A stretch of 64,000 nucleotides of DNA from assembly GCF_001983935.1 (NCBI RefSeq), contig NZ_CP017641.1:3162001-3226000 (forward strand). Direction: 5' to 3'. Shown piece by piece: positions 46,666 through 55,573 of this stretch. Position numbers and translations under genes: made by a program. The stretch's first letter is position 1. Every line of letters begins with the position of its first letter. The notes beneath the pieces are model-generated. The model was not told the DNA's origin, searched no databases, and was given only the letters and a program-made list of their open reading frames with translations. The stretch is from Fuerstiella marisgermanici. Its GTDB lineage: Bacteria > Planctomycetota > Planctomycetia > Planctomycetales > Planctomycetaceae.

Positions 46666-47997
46666 TTAATCGAATACCGATTCACGGGACCATGCGGATT
46701 CATCGTCCTGCCAGACGGCGTCGTCAGATGGGACACTCATTTCCCAAACCGAATCGACGGGCGAAGGCGAATCTTCCGCCGGATGTTCGGGAAGATCGTA
46801 GACTGCCGAAGCGTCGGATTCGATGGCAGCGTGGTCCGCTGATACCGTACCTCGTTCCGGGATCAGCAGAATGCCAGGACAGATCACTTCGCGGCCCTTC
46901 ACCTTGACTGAAATTCGCGGCCACGTCGAAGACTGAGTTAACTGTTCGTTGGCAGACGGCAGACATAAAACCGTATCACCAACCAGCGCCGGCCCAACCG
47001 ACGGGTGCCAGAACATTGGCACGGGCGCTTCCAGTTGGTGATCCGAATCCGGCGTCAGCTGCACTTCGCTGGGGCTGTAGCCGATGACGCTGGCTTGATC
47101 CGCTTTTTGCCATTCGCCCGCCATCTCGAATTTTTCATAGATGCGATGAATCTTCTTCCATACATCGGCCAAAGCTTCGCCGTGGCGAGAAAAGAACAGC
47201 CCGGTGGCGTGAACGAGTGTCGCTTTCTGAAACGCCGCCAACAGATTTTGTGGCACGGAATGCAGGCAAATCGTGCGAGTCACTCCGACGTGCAGTCCCC
47301 AACGTCGAGCCACGCAGGAAATCACGGCGTAGTTTTTGATGGGCTGGTCGCCGAACGTCCAGTGTCGGTAACGTTCGTTGCGCCCATCGGCACAGACTTG
47401 TATTCGCGCTGCAGCAACCGTTCGCTTTAACAGTCGGTGACTGACTTCAGCAGCGACCTCTGATTCTGTCGCGTTGACTTTCAAGTGATGCCCGGTCGCT
47501 TCGACGGCATGGACGGCCACTTTGCTAAGAGTCTTCAGCCGATCTGTTTCGAGGTTTGTCAGCGGCAGGCGAAGAGCACGAATCGCACGCCGCGCGGATT
47601 TCGTCCCGCCCGCGTTTCGGTCGCTGATGACCTTTCGACCGCGGCACAAATCGGCCACCAGTTCACTGTGCGGCTGAAACCACTCACGCTGCTTCAGTTG
47701 AAAGCCCAAAGCGAAGGCTTCACGTTCAAAGATCTGTGCAGAATCGACTGAGTTCGTCGCGAACAACCGAGCATCCGGCGTCACAAAGACGCTGTTGGCG
47801 CATTCTTCGGTTGAACAGCGGCTCATATCACCACCAGCAGTGAACCACGCAATATTGGCGGGATCCTGCAGCAACACGGCGTGTGCTCCGGTCGCTTTCA
47901 GCAGGTTTCGCACGCGGTCGTGTTTGAGTTCGACATCTTCCAGACGCGCGGCATCCTGGACCAGCAAACGCGTTGGACGGTGTTCTTCCCCATTCAT
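46666..47997 (-). CDS. M24/creatinase-like protein lacking metal ligands
   Basis: The protein of about 443 residues follows the creatinase/Xaa-Pro peptidase layout: an N-terminal creatinase-like domain (RVRNLLKATGAHAVLLQDPANIAWFTAGGD) and a pita-bread-like C-terminal half. Where M24 enzymes have Asp-x10-Asp (LDxGAxxxGYxSDxTRT), this reads SCVARRWGLHVGVTRT, losing both Asp. The GHGIG His is also absent. It is probably not a peptidase; a ligand-binding or structural role is more likely. The acidic C-terminal tail (ESDASAVYDLPEHPAEDSPSP) looks disordered. I start at ATG 47997; the frame upstream to 48405 overlaps the divergent gene and is not protein-like. Confidence 0.7.
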   Translation of the reverse strand: MNGEEHRPTRLLVQDAARLEDVELKHDRVRNLLKATGAHAVLLQDPANIAWFTAGGDMSRCSTEECANSVFVTPDARLFATNSVDSAQIFEREAFALGFQLKQREWFQPHSELVADLCRGRKVISDRNAGGTKSARRAIRALRLPLTNLETDRLKTLSKVAVHAVEATGHHLKVNATESEVAAEVSHRLLKRTVAAARIQVCADGRNERYRHWTFGDQPIKNYAVISCVARRWGLHVGVTRTICLHSVPQNLLAAFQKATLVHATGLFFSRHGEALADVWKKIHRIYEKFEMAGEWQKADQASVIGYSPSEVQLTPDSDHQLEAPVPMFWHPSVGPALVGDTVLCLPSANEQLTQSSTWPRISVKVKGREVICPGILLIPERGTVSADHAAIESDASAVYDLPEHPAEDSPSPVDSVWEMSVPSDDAVWQDDESAWSRESVFD

Positions 47998-48271
47998 ACA
48001 GCTTTGCCTCTGGTCCCCGCACAACGGCGGCTGAGTTTCAACGTGGTCTCGAATAGAAGCAACGGCCCCTGCTTCTTCCCGCTCCTGAATAGTAACGCGA
48101 GAAACGCCGCTTTGCCGACCGTAAAAATGTTGTTGCCGCGAATATTTGCTTCCAATGCGGATTTCATGCACGATTTGCGGCCTGGACCTTGTCAAACTGA
48201 GTTTCGCTGCAAACCTGCAAGGTTCAGATTTTGTTAAGCGGCACGCCTCATAAACCAACTTAGCTGACAGT

Positions 48272-48784
48272 ATGGCTCGTATTGAAGAAGACAAAGAAGA
48301 CCTGATGGTCGACGCCACGGCATTGGTGCATCGAGCCGAATTTGTCCGAACAGACGATGAAGGTGCGCCGCACACATGGCATATTGTGACCATCGGTTTT
48401 CGCAAGGACGACAGTCTCAGCGTCTACTTCGATCAGGACCCGTTTTACCAGTTCGATGCAAGCGGCCTGCTGCGTCGAGCTCTCGAAGACAGCTTACTGC
48501 TCCGCAGTCAAACAGACACGCTGGCGAAACTTCACCGAGCCCGTTCTGATGCTTCAACGACGTTGTTGCGTGAAGACTTATCGCCTGAGCAATTGGAAGC
48601 ATTCCGACAGCGAATGCGGACTTACGTGGAAGAACTCGTCGCGCTGCTGGCCGACGGCAAACTGGATCGTCGGCGCGTTGTCTCTGACGATAACGCCCTG
48701 AACCAGCGTGTTGTTGAAGCGCTCAGACAGGTGCTTTCACAAAAGGACCCGTTTCTATCGAAGGCGATCCGGCAGCGACGTTAG
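48272..48784 (+). CDS. Conserved hypothetical protein
   Basis: The 170-residue protein starts MARIEEDKEDLMVDATALVHRAEF. It has a beta-rich first half (HTWHIVTIGFRKDDSLSVYFDQDPFYQFD) and a helical second half (LSPEQLEAFRQRMRTYVEELVALLADGKL) ending in a basic SKAIRQRR. I do not recognise a named domain; it looks like a planctomycete-conserved family. It is divergent from the M24-like gene (274 bases apart) and followed after 127 bases by the cytochrome/PSD1 gene. Confidence 0.65.
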   Translation: MARIEEDKEDLMVDATALVHRAEFVRTDDEGAPHTWHIVTIGFRKDDSLSVYFDQDPFYQFDASGLLRRALEDSLLLRSQTDTLAKLHRARSDASTTLLREDLSPEQLEAFRQRMRTYVEELVALLADGKLDRRRVVSDDNALNQRVVEALRQVLSQKDPFLSKAIRQRR

Positions 48785-48911
48785 CTCAACTGAGATCCAG
48801 GCTGGTTGATTCATCTCTCGTTTTCACGTGCCTCAAACGCAAGATCCTTGTAACCTGAGGACTGTAGACCGCGATCTGTTTAACGCACGACTTTAGGAAC
48901 GCCGATCCGCA

Positions 48912-51900
48912 ATGAATCTCACCTATTCAAAAGACGGTCAATCCGCGACGAGCCGGTTGCCTCTGCTGTTCAGCCGCGTCCTCGCTGGGTTGCTGTTGAT
49001 TTGTGCAACTGGTGACTCGCAAAGCCGTGCAAACGACCGCCCGATAAACTTTGGTCGCGATGTGTACCGAGTTCTCCAGCAGGCGTGTATTGAATGTCAC
49101 GGACCAGCGCGGCAGGAAGGGGAACTGCGTCTTGATACTTTGCACCACCTGGAGAGTTCCGGAACGGTCGTACCGAGCAAGCCCGACGACAGCGAACTGC
49201 TGAGGCGAATCAGCCTTCCCAAAGGTCACGACGAGATCATGCCGGCGATCGGTGAGCCGCTCACTAAATCGCAAGTCGATGGTATCCGCCGCTGGATCGT
49301 TGAAGGTGCCATTTGGCCGAAGGATTTTGAAGCCGGAATGCACTGGGCGTATATGCAGCCCAAACGCCCGGTCGCGCCGCAGCTTAATGATTCCAACTGG
49401 CCGCGCAATGACATCGATCGGTTTGTGCTGGCGAGGCTGAAAGAAGCGGGCCTCAATCCTGCCCGCGAAGCGGCGCCAGAAACGCTTGTTCGTCGACTCT
49501 ATCTTGACCTGATCGGACTGCCGCCGACTCCGGACGTTGTCTCCGCATTTGTTGCCGATCCGTCTGACGCGGCCTATGAGAAATTGGTAAGCGACCTGCT
49601 GGCCCGGCCGCAGTTTGGAGAGCGCTGGGCGCGGCCTTGGCTCGACCTGGCTCGCTACGCCGACTCGCACGGTTTTCAGCGAGACAATCTGCGCGACATT
49701 TGGGCGTATCGCGACTGGGTGATCAAAGCGTTAAACGCAGATATGCCATTCGATCGTTTCACCATCGAACAAATCGCGGGCGACCTGCTACCCAACGCGA
49801 CTGAAGATCAGAAGATCGCGACCGGCTTTCATCGCTGCACGCCCACAAACGTCGAAGCCGGCTCGCTTCCGGAAGAAACCCGAGTTGAGCAGGTGATTGA
49901 TCGCGTCAACACGACAGGCGCCGTCTGGCTGGGCTCAACACTGGAATGTGCTCAATGCCACGACCACAAATACGATCCCTTCAGCCAGAAAGACTATTAC
50001 CGCCTGCTGGCATTCTACAACAGCACAGAAGCCGAAGCGGATCGTGCGGACCCGAAGAAACCCAGCAGCATTGAGTTTCGTGGGCCGGACATGGCACTGT
50101 CTGATCCGGTGCGTGAGGCGGAAATTGCAAAGCTCAACCAGCAGAAGCAAAACCTGGAAGACAAGTTGCAGACACGCCGGAAGCAGATGGCAGAATCGCT
50201 CGCCGATTGGTCCACCGAATTCGCGGCCAGTCTGAAAGATGCCCCGCAGACGCACTTGATGGAGGTGGTCGACTTTCAATCGCAGGGAACGACAGATCGT
50301 TACGACATTCTGCCGGACGGTTCTGTTCTGATAGTCGGCGACGACCCGCCGCCTACGGACGAATACGTGGTGACGATTCTAACTGACGTCAGTGAAATCT
50401 CAGCCATTCAACTGGAAGCACTCACCCACAAATCGCTGCCCGGCACCGGCCCCGGACGAGGTGACTCGCAACGCACAAACTTTGTGCTGAACCGTTTTAA
50501 AGCCAGCGTCGTAGCGGGGGAGGATCAGGCCGAGCAACCGTTGGAGTTCTCCACCGCCACGGCCGACTTTTCGCAGAAAGGCTGGGACGTCACGGGAGCA
50601 CTCAGCGACAAACCCAAAACTGGCTGGGCCATCGCGCCTCAGTTTAAAAAGTTGCATCGAGCTCAGTTTATCCTGGCTCAGCCATTGTCGCTGCCTTCGC
50701 CCACAACACTTCGTATCACGCTGACTCACGACTTCGGCTCCGCCCGCTCGATCGGACGTTTGCGGCTTTCGGCCATGACAGGCAACGTCAATATGAAGTC
50801 CGTCTCTGCCGAACTAGCGACGGCCGCAACCAAACCGTCGACTGAATGGACGAAGGTCGATCGTAAGACTTTGTTCGACTACCGAGTGAAGTTTGACACG
50901 GAGTCGCAGGAACTGAATTCCCAAATTGCAGCCGTCGATAAACAGCTGGAAGAACATAAACCAGACACAACGCTGGTGATGATTGAACTGGACAAGCCAC
51001 GCTCATCCTACGTTTTCGATCGCGGCGACTATCGCAACAAAGGTGAGTCTATCGAACGCGGTACGCCCGGTTTTCTACATACGCTGAATGCCAATCGCCC
51101 CAACCGTTTGGACCTCGCGCGATGGCTTGTTGATCCGGCGAATCCGTTGGTGGCACGAGTCACCGTCAACCGCTGGTGGAGCGAACTGTTTGGCCGCGGC
51201 ATTGTCGCAACGCCGGAGGACTTTGGCATCAAAGGCGAATACCCGACTCACCCCGATCTGCTTGACTGGCTGGCCGTGGAACTGGTTGAAAACGGCTGGT
51301 CGATGAAACACCTTCTGCACACAATCGTCACGTCCGCAACCTATCGGCAATCGTCGAAGGTCACGTCGGAATTGCTGGCGGTAGATGACCAGAACAAATT
51401 GCTGGCTCGTGGAGCCCGCTTTCGGATGGATGCCGAAATGATTCGCGACTACATGCTGTCAGCGGGCGGGTTGCTGGACCTGCAGCAGTTTGGTCCGCCG
51501 ATCCGACCGTTCCAGCCAAACGGAATCTGGTCGAAGGTTGGTGGCACGGCCTATGACTACAAGGTCAGTCCCGGCACAGAACGGTATCGCCGAGGAATCT
51601 ACGTTGTGTTGAAACGCGGTGCGCCGTACCCCAGCTTCATCAATTTCGACGCGACCGCTCGCCTTGCCTGCACCGTCCAACGGTCGCGCACCAATACGCC
51701 ACTTCAGGCGTTGACGCTGCTTAACGATCCGGTTTATGTTGAGGCCGCGACGGCGTTGGCAAAACGCACCCTGCTGGAACGTTCTGCAGCATCCACCGCC
51801 GAACAACTCACGTACGCCTTCCGGCTTTGCACAGCCCGGCGCCCCACCGAATCGGAACTCAGCGTGCTAACGGACCTGCTTGAAACTCAGAAAAGCATTA

Positions 51901-52046
51901 AGCGGGAAGCTCTATCCGCTGACAAACCGCCTTCTGCGGCGGATGAAACACAACCGCCCGCCGGAGTCACGGCGGCTGATTTCAAAGCGTGGACGGACGT
52001 CACGACGACGTTGCTGAACCTGCACGAAACGATCACGCGAAACTGA
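48912..52046 (+). CDS. Planctomycete cytochrome-c / DUF1549 / DUF1553 protein
   Basis: The 1044-residue protein has a signal-peptide-like segment (LLFSRVLAGLLLICATGDSQSRA, about residues 18-41). A c-type heme site CIECH follows at about 57-61, in the PSCyt1-type domain RDVYRVLQQACIECHGPARQ. DUF1549 (about 150-360: NDIDRFVLARLKEAGL...RRLYLDLIGLPPTP...DLARYADSHGFQRD) and C-terminal DUF1553 (about 730-1010: NRLDLARWLVDPANPLVARVTVNRWW...TPLQALTLLNDP) complete the layout. Such proteins are abundant in planctomycetes, usually paired with a DUF1501 gene; none follows here. They are thought to act in the periplasm, possibly in polysaccharide or electron-transfer reactions, but the reaction is not established. 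Confidence 0.92.
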   Translation: MNLTYSKDGQSATSRLPLLFSRVLAGLLLICATGDSQSRANDRPINFGRDVYRVLQQACIECHGPARQEGELRLDTLHHLESSGTVVPSKPDDSELLRRISLPKGHDEIMPAIGEPLTKSQVDGIRRWIVEGAIWPKDFEAGMHWAYMQPKRPVAPQLNDSNWPRNDIDRFVLARLKEAGLNPAREAAPETLVRRLYLDLIGLPPTPDVVSAFVADPSDAAYEKLVSDLLARPQFGERWARPWLDLARYADSHGFQRDNLRDIWAYRDWVIKALNADMPFDRFTIEQIAGDLLPNATEDQKIATGFHRCTPTNVEAGSLPEETRVEQVIDRVNTTGAVWLGSTLECAQCHDHKYDPFSQKDYYRLLAFYNSTEAEADRADPKKPSSIEFRGPDMALSDPVREAEIAKLNQQKQNLEDKLQTRRKQMAESLADWSTEFAASLKDAPQTHLMEVVDFQSQGTTDRYDILPDGSVLIVGDDPPPTDEYVVTILTDVSEISAIQLEALTHKSLPGTGPGRGDSQRTNFVLNRFKASVVAGEDQAEQPLEFSTATADFSQKGWDVTGALSDKPKTGWAIAPQFKKLHRAQFILAQPLSLPSPTTLRITLTHDFGSARSIGRLRLSAMTGNVNMKSVSAELATAATKPSTEWTKVDRKTLFDYRVKFDTESQELNSQIAAVDKQLEEHKPDTTLVMIELDKPRSSYVFDRGDYRNKGESIERGTPGFLHTLNANRPNRLDLARWLVDPANPLVARVTVNRWWSELFGRGIVATPEDFGIKGEYPTHPDLLDWLAVELVENGWSMKHLLHTIVTSATYRQSSKVTSELLAVDDQNKLLARGARFRMDAEMIRDYMLSAGGLLDLQQFGPPIRPFQPNGIWSKVGGTAYDYKVSPGTERYRRGIYVVLKRGAPYPSFINFDATARLACTVQRSRTNTPLQALTLLNDPVYVEAATALAKRTLLERSAASTAEQLTYAFRLCTARRPTESELSVLTDLLETQKSIKREALSADKPPSAADETQPPAGVTAADFKAWTDVTTTLLNLHETITRN

Positions 52047-52080
52047 GTGGCCGATCCACTGGCGCTAAGACTTCTTGTCC

Positions 52081-52106
52081 AAAGTGTTTCGATTACGAAA
52101 CATTTT
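52081..52106 (+). terminator. Weak hairpin after the cytochrome/PSD1 gene
   Basis: AAAGTGTTTCG pairs with CGAAACATTTT across an ATTA loop (11 pairs including one G-U), 34 bases past the stop. The stem is AT-rich with only a TTTT tail, so it is a weak terminator or an operator-like palindrome. It is not a parS site: the spacing is two bases too long. Confidence 0.35.
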
Positions 52107-52319
52107 CGTCGCTCGTGTGGCGAAATGTGGACGCAAGAAAAATGTCACATTCGCGGCTGAAAATTAAGTATTCGGCGTAACGCGTTTGTTGGAAGGCACT
52201 TAAGGCGGTGTTGGAAAACCCCACCGAAAAGCGTCTTTTCCTGGATCGCTCTTTGCATTTGGGTTGGGCTCCCCTCGAAGCATCGAAGCAACGAGCACCT
52301 ATGCAGGATGATCCACACG

Positions 52320-52796
52320 ATGATGAACCGGAAAAAGCGGCAGCGACTGAAAATTGAATCGGACGGACACACAGCCTTCGTGGGTCTGGACGACATCGAA
52401 ATCTGGGACGGTGCCGATCTCGCGCTGTTGCGCGAAATTCTCGGCGAACTGATTGGGCAGGATCAGTACCGTGTCATTGGCATCAATCTGCATTCCGTAA
52501 AGTACATCCCCAGCGGCTTTTTCGGCATGCTGTACGAATGGTACGAGGACGGCATCCGAATTCTGCTCCGAGAACCTCAGCCAAACGTAGAACAGATGCT
52601 GTGGTTTCGTATGTTCTTCACACGCGAATCTGACAATACGTATTGCCTGAACGACGAAGCCGTCCGCCATCACACGCCCGGCCAGCAGGTAGAATACCAC
52701 AAACGCGAGTTCACCGGCGAAGTCGCTGAAAACGGCGAAGAGATGATCGAAATCGACGAACTGCCTCACTTCGATCCGGAACCAGCCGCGAGCTGA
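52320..52796 (+). CDS. STAS-like protein
   Basis: The protein of about 158 residues has a single domain resembling STAS/anti-sigma antagonist folds: TAFVGLDDIEIWDGADLALLREILGELI (residues about 15-45) then YRVIGINLHSVKYIPSGFFGMLYEWYEDG (about 50-80), with the Ser of IPSGFF at the place of the phosphorylated Ser in antagonists. The C-terminal third is acidic and unknown. It could bind a kinase or anti-sigma partner. The start is ATG 52320, with AGGATG about 10 bases upstream; the next codon is also ATG. It stands 258 bases before the alpha/beta hydrolase gene. Confidence 0.6.
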   Translation: MMNRKKRQRLKIESDGHTAFVGLDDIEIWDGADLALLREILGELIGQDQYRVIGINLHSVKYIPSGFFGMLYEWYEDGIRILLREPQPNVEQMLWFRMFFTRESDNTYCLNDEAVRHHTPGQQVEYHKREFTGEVAENGEEMIEIDELPHFDPEPAAS

Positions 52797-53053
52797 TCTT
52801 TCGCTGAACGTCCATACTCGTGGGAACTCCAGATGCCGCTGTTCATGTGCGGCTGGAGGCCCCAATCAGACTGCAGTGAATACTTCAGGCATAAACCCAG
52901 CAGTTGCCAACCCGCGTAGAATTTGCTGTCCGTTTACGAAGCTCGACCGTACCTGTAAACTATGGTTTCAGGGCGATGTTTGGTCGTAAGACGCGGTCTG
53001 GTCGACATCGCATCACCACAGCTTCGAAAACGTTCTACGCGGATCTCTTCATC

Positions 53054-53953
53054 ATGCGGATTCTGGTGCTGCTGACAGCAGCTTTGCCGTTCTTCGCGAT
53101 CACTGATGCGCCCTCTGTCCGCGGCGACGAAACGGATTCGGTGACGGTTCGCCGCGACCTGACCTACGCATCCGTCGATGGCAAGCCGTTGAAGCTGGAC
53201 TTGTACGTTCCAAAAGCAGCCAGCAAGCCACCGCTTGTCGTCTGGATTCATGGCGGTGGCTGGCGAGCGGGGTCGAAGAAGTCGCCGGCCCTCATGGAAG
53301 TCACGAAGCACGGATACGCTCTGGCCAGCATCGACTACCGATTTGCGCAACAAGCCATTTTTCCGGCTCAAATCCACGACTGCAAGGCGGCCGTACGTTG
53401 GCTGCGAGCTCATGCCGACGAATACGGCTACGACGGGAACTGGATCGCAGTGGCGGGCAGTTCTGCGGGCGGGCATCTGGCGTTATTGTTGGGCGTTTCG
53501 GGCGACACAGACAAGCTGGATGGCGAGGTCGGTGAACATCTTGACCAGTCGTCGAAGGTGCAAGCCGTCATCGACTATTTCGGCCCATCCGATTTCGTGC
53601 TGCGTGGTAAGACACAGCCCGATCGAGCCTACAGCGAACTGTCCGGCAGCTTTGACTTGCTGGGCGGCCCGGTCAATGGCAGGCCGACGCCTGAAGCAGA
53701 AGCCTACGCCAGCCCGGCCACGTACGTCTCGGCCAACGATCCGCCGCTGTTGATTTTCCACGGCGACAAAGACGAAGTCGTTCTGATGGATCAAAGTCAG
53801 CGAATTGAAAAGCTGTATCACCATACGAAGCTGGACGCCACGCTGGTTGTCGTGGACGGTGCTGGTCACGGCGGCCGCAGATTTTTTCGAGGCGACTATT
53901 TTGAAACGGCGGTGAAGTTTCTGAACGAACACCGTCCGAAAGAAGTTCAATAA
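53054..53953 (+). CDS. Secreted alpha/beta hydrolase (BD-FAE/esterase-like)
   Basis: The protein of about 299 residues begins [26 protein letters not shown], a signal peptide. It shows the oxyanion motif HGGGW, the nucleophile motif GSSAGGH, a catalytic Asp in FHGDKDEVV and His in GAGHGG. This is the carboxylesterase/acetyl-xylan-esterase-like group often seen in planctomycetes, expected to cleave acyl groups from glycans or small esters outside the cytoplasm. I chose ATG 53054 because it gives the signal peptide; the frame opens 50 codons earlier with Arg-rich noise. The SDR gene follows after 45 bases, so it may head the run to 57529. Confidence 0.88.
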   Translation: MRILVLLTAALPFFAITDAPSVRGDETDSVTVRRDLTYASVDGKPLKLDLYVPKAASKPPLVVWIHGGGWRAGSKKSPALMEVTKHGYALASIDYRFAQQAIFPAQIHDCKAAVRWLRAHADEYGYDGNWIAVAGSSAGGHLALLLGVSGDTDKLDGEVGEHLDQSSKVQAVIDYFGPSDFVLRGKTQPDRAYSELSGSFDLLGGPVNGRPTPEAEAYASPATYVSANDPPLLIFHGDKDEVVLMDQSQRIEKLYHHTKLDATLVVVDGAGHGGRRFFRGDYFETAVKFLNEHRPKEVQ

Positions 53954-53998
53954 TCCCTACCTTGAGGCGCGACCTCATAGAAACGTTTGTAGAAAACC

Positions 53999-54811
53999 AT
54001 GAGTAACGATTTGTTTGACCTGAGTAATGATGTGGCCGTCGTCATCGGCGGAACCGGTACACTGGGCGGTTCTATGGCGAGCGCGCTGGCTTCCAGCGGA
54101 GCTCGCGTGGCCATCCTGGGACGCAGCGAAGAACGCGGCGCGGCTCGCGTGAAGGAAATTGAAGCCGCAGGCGGCACGGCCATGTTCCACGCCGCCGATG
54201 CGCTGGATCCGGATTCTCTTGTGGCCGCGCGAGATGCCATCAACAACCAGCTTGGCCCTGTCAGCATCCTGCTCAGCGCGGCCGGCGGAAATCGACCGGA
54301 CGCAACGTTGCCACCCGGTTCTAATTTCTGCACCTTGCCGCGCGAAGCCTGGAATGAAGTCTTCGACTTGAATCTGGTCGGCGGATCGTTGCTGCCGTCG
54401 CAGGTGTTTGGCGAAACCATGCTGGCCGAAGGTCGTGGCAGCATTATCAACGTTGCGTCGATGGCCGGCATGATTCCGCTGTCGCGCGTCGTCGCGTATT
54501 CGGCGGCGAAAGCCGCCGTGTTGAATCTCACGCAGTTCCTGGCTCGCGAATGGGCAACCAAAGGCGTGCGAGTCAACGCGATCAGCCCCGGCTTCTTTCC
54601 AGCCGAACAAAACAAAGCGTTGCTGTTTAACGAAGACGGCAGCTACACAGAACGTGGCGGCCAGATTATCGGCCACACTCCAATGGCGCGGTTCGGTTCG
54701 GCAGAAGAATTGTCCGGAGCTGTCGTCTGGCTGGCTTCACAGAAGGCGTCCAGTTTTGTGACGGGGCAGAATATCGTCGTGGACGGAGGCTTCATTTCGA
54801 CGACGATTTAG
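53999..54811 (+). CDS. SDR-family oxidoreductase
   Basis: The 270-residue protein is a classical short-chain dehydrogenase: VVIGGTGTLGGSMA (cofactor Gly motif, about 15-28), ALDPDS, LLSAAGGN (NAG-equivalent), the active-site Ser in NVASMAG and YSAAK (Tyr-x3-Lys), and a C-terminal SSFVTGQNIVVDGGF. The sequence GGNRPDATL and the overall length resemble sugar-acid reductases of the D-mannonate/fructuronate type, but this is a weak inference. NADP or NAD preference cannot be decided. It lies 45 bases after the hydrolase and 12 bases before ispD. Confidence 0.88.
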   Translation: MSNDLFDLSNDVAVVIGGTGTLGGSMASALASSGARVAILGRSEERGAARVKEIEAAGGTAMFHAADALDPDSLVAARDAINNQLGPVSILLSAAGGNRPDATLPPGSNFCTLPREAWNEVFDLNLVGGSLLPSQVFGETMLAEGRGSIINVASMAGMIPLSRVVAYSAAKAAVLNLTQFLAREWATKGVRVNAISPGFFPAEQNKALLFNEDGSYTERGGQIIGHTPMARFGSAEELSGAVVWLASQKASSFVTGQNIVVDGGFISTTI

Positions 54812-54823
54812 CGAAAGAACGCC

Positions 54824-55564
54824 ATGTCGAAATTTGCAGTCATCATCCCGGCGGCCGGCGAGAGTTCACGGTTTCGTGGATTTCGCCGCAAGAAGCCCTT
54901 CGTGGAATTGAAGGGCCGAGCCATCTGGCTGCGCACCGTGGACCACTTCATTAACCGCGACGACGTTTCTGAAGTGGTGCTGGTGCTGGCCAAAGACGAT
55001 CTGGAAGAATTTCGTGAGCGGTTCCAGCCGAACCTCACGTTCATGAACATTCACATCGCCGAAGGTGGAGCGACGCGCGCAGACAGCGTGCAAAACGGGA
55101 TAGCGGCTCTAACAAAACCCGCCGACTACATTGCTGTTCACGACGCTGCTCGGCCACTGCTCACCAAAGCGTGGATTTCGGAATTGTTCGAAACGGCCAT
55201 GCGAAAGCAGGCCGTTATTCCGGCGGTCGCCGTCAGCAGCACCGTGAAGAAGGTCGATGATTCGGGTAGAATTCAGCAGACCATCGACCGCACGCATCTC
55301 ATGCTGGCTCAAACACCGCAGGTCTTTCGAACAGAGATTCTCAAGAACGCCTATCAACAGGCAGAGACGGCTTCTGGTTTTACGGATGAAGCGTCACTGG
55401 TGGAAGCCACCGGCCAGCCAGTGTTTGTCCATGAAGGCTGGCCAGCGAACATTAAGATCACCACAAAACAGGACTTCGACCTGGCCGAAGCTCTGCTGGC
55501 ATCGCTGCCGACGGACGCCGGTCTGCCGGGGTTGCATCCTTTCTCTGAAGATCGATTCAGCTAA
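54824..55564 (+). CDS. ispD: 2-C-methyl-D-erythritol 4-phosphate cytidylyltransferase
   Basis: The 246-residue protein joins CTP and MEP to CDP-ME in the non-mevalonate isoprenoid pathway. Family motifs are VIIPAAGESSRFRG (nucleotide loop, residues 6-19), KKPFVELKGRAIW, EGGATRADSVQNG (about 80-92), AVHDAARPLL (about 104-113) and the C-terminal NIKITTKQDFDLAEALL. The nucleotide loop has AGESSR instead of the common AGxGxR. Length is normal. It is 12 bases after the SDR gene and 9 bases before the zinc-finger membrane protein gene, so it is embedded in an operon with no obvious isoprenoid theme. Confidence 0.92.
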   Translation: MSKFAVIIPAAGESSRFRGFRRKKPFVELKGRAIWLRTVDHFINRDDVSEVVLVLAKDDLEEFRERFQPNLTFMNIHIAEGGATRADSVQNGIAALTKPADYIAVHDAARPLLTKAWISELFETAMRKQAVIPAVAVSSTVKKVDDSGRIQQTIDRTHLMLAQTPQVFRTEILKNAYQQAETASGFTDEASLVEATGQPVFVHEGWPANIKITTKQDFDLAEALLASLPTDAGLPGLHPFSEDRFS

Positions 55565-55573
55565 CACAACAAT

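Noticed and set aside
48000-48405. N-terminal extension of the M24-like frame
   Set aside because: Overlaps the divergent gene starting at 48272 and has Ser/Arg/Cys-rich composition unlike the family; the ATG at 47997 begins the recognisable domain.
52085-52102. TGTTTCG-ATTA-CGAAACA considered as a parS site
   Set aside because: The half-sites resemble parS, but the total is 18 bases with a non-palindromic centre instead of the 16-base TGTTTCACGTGAAACA. A weak terminator is simpler.
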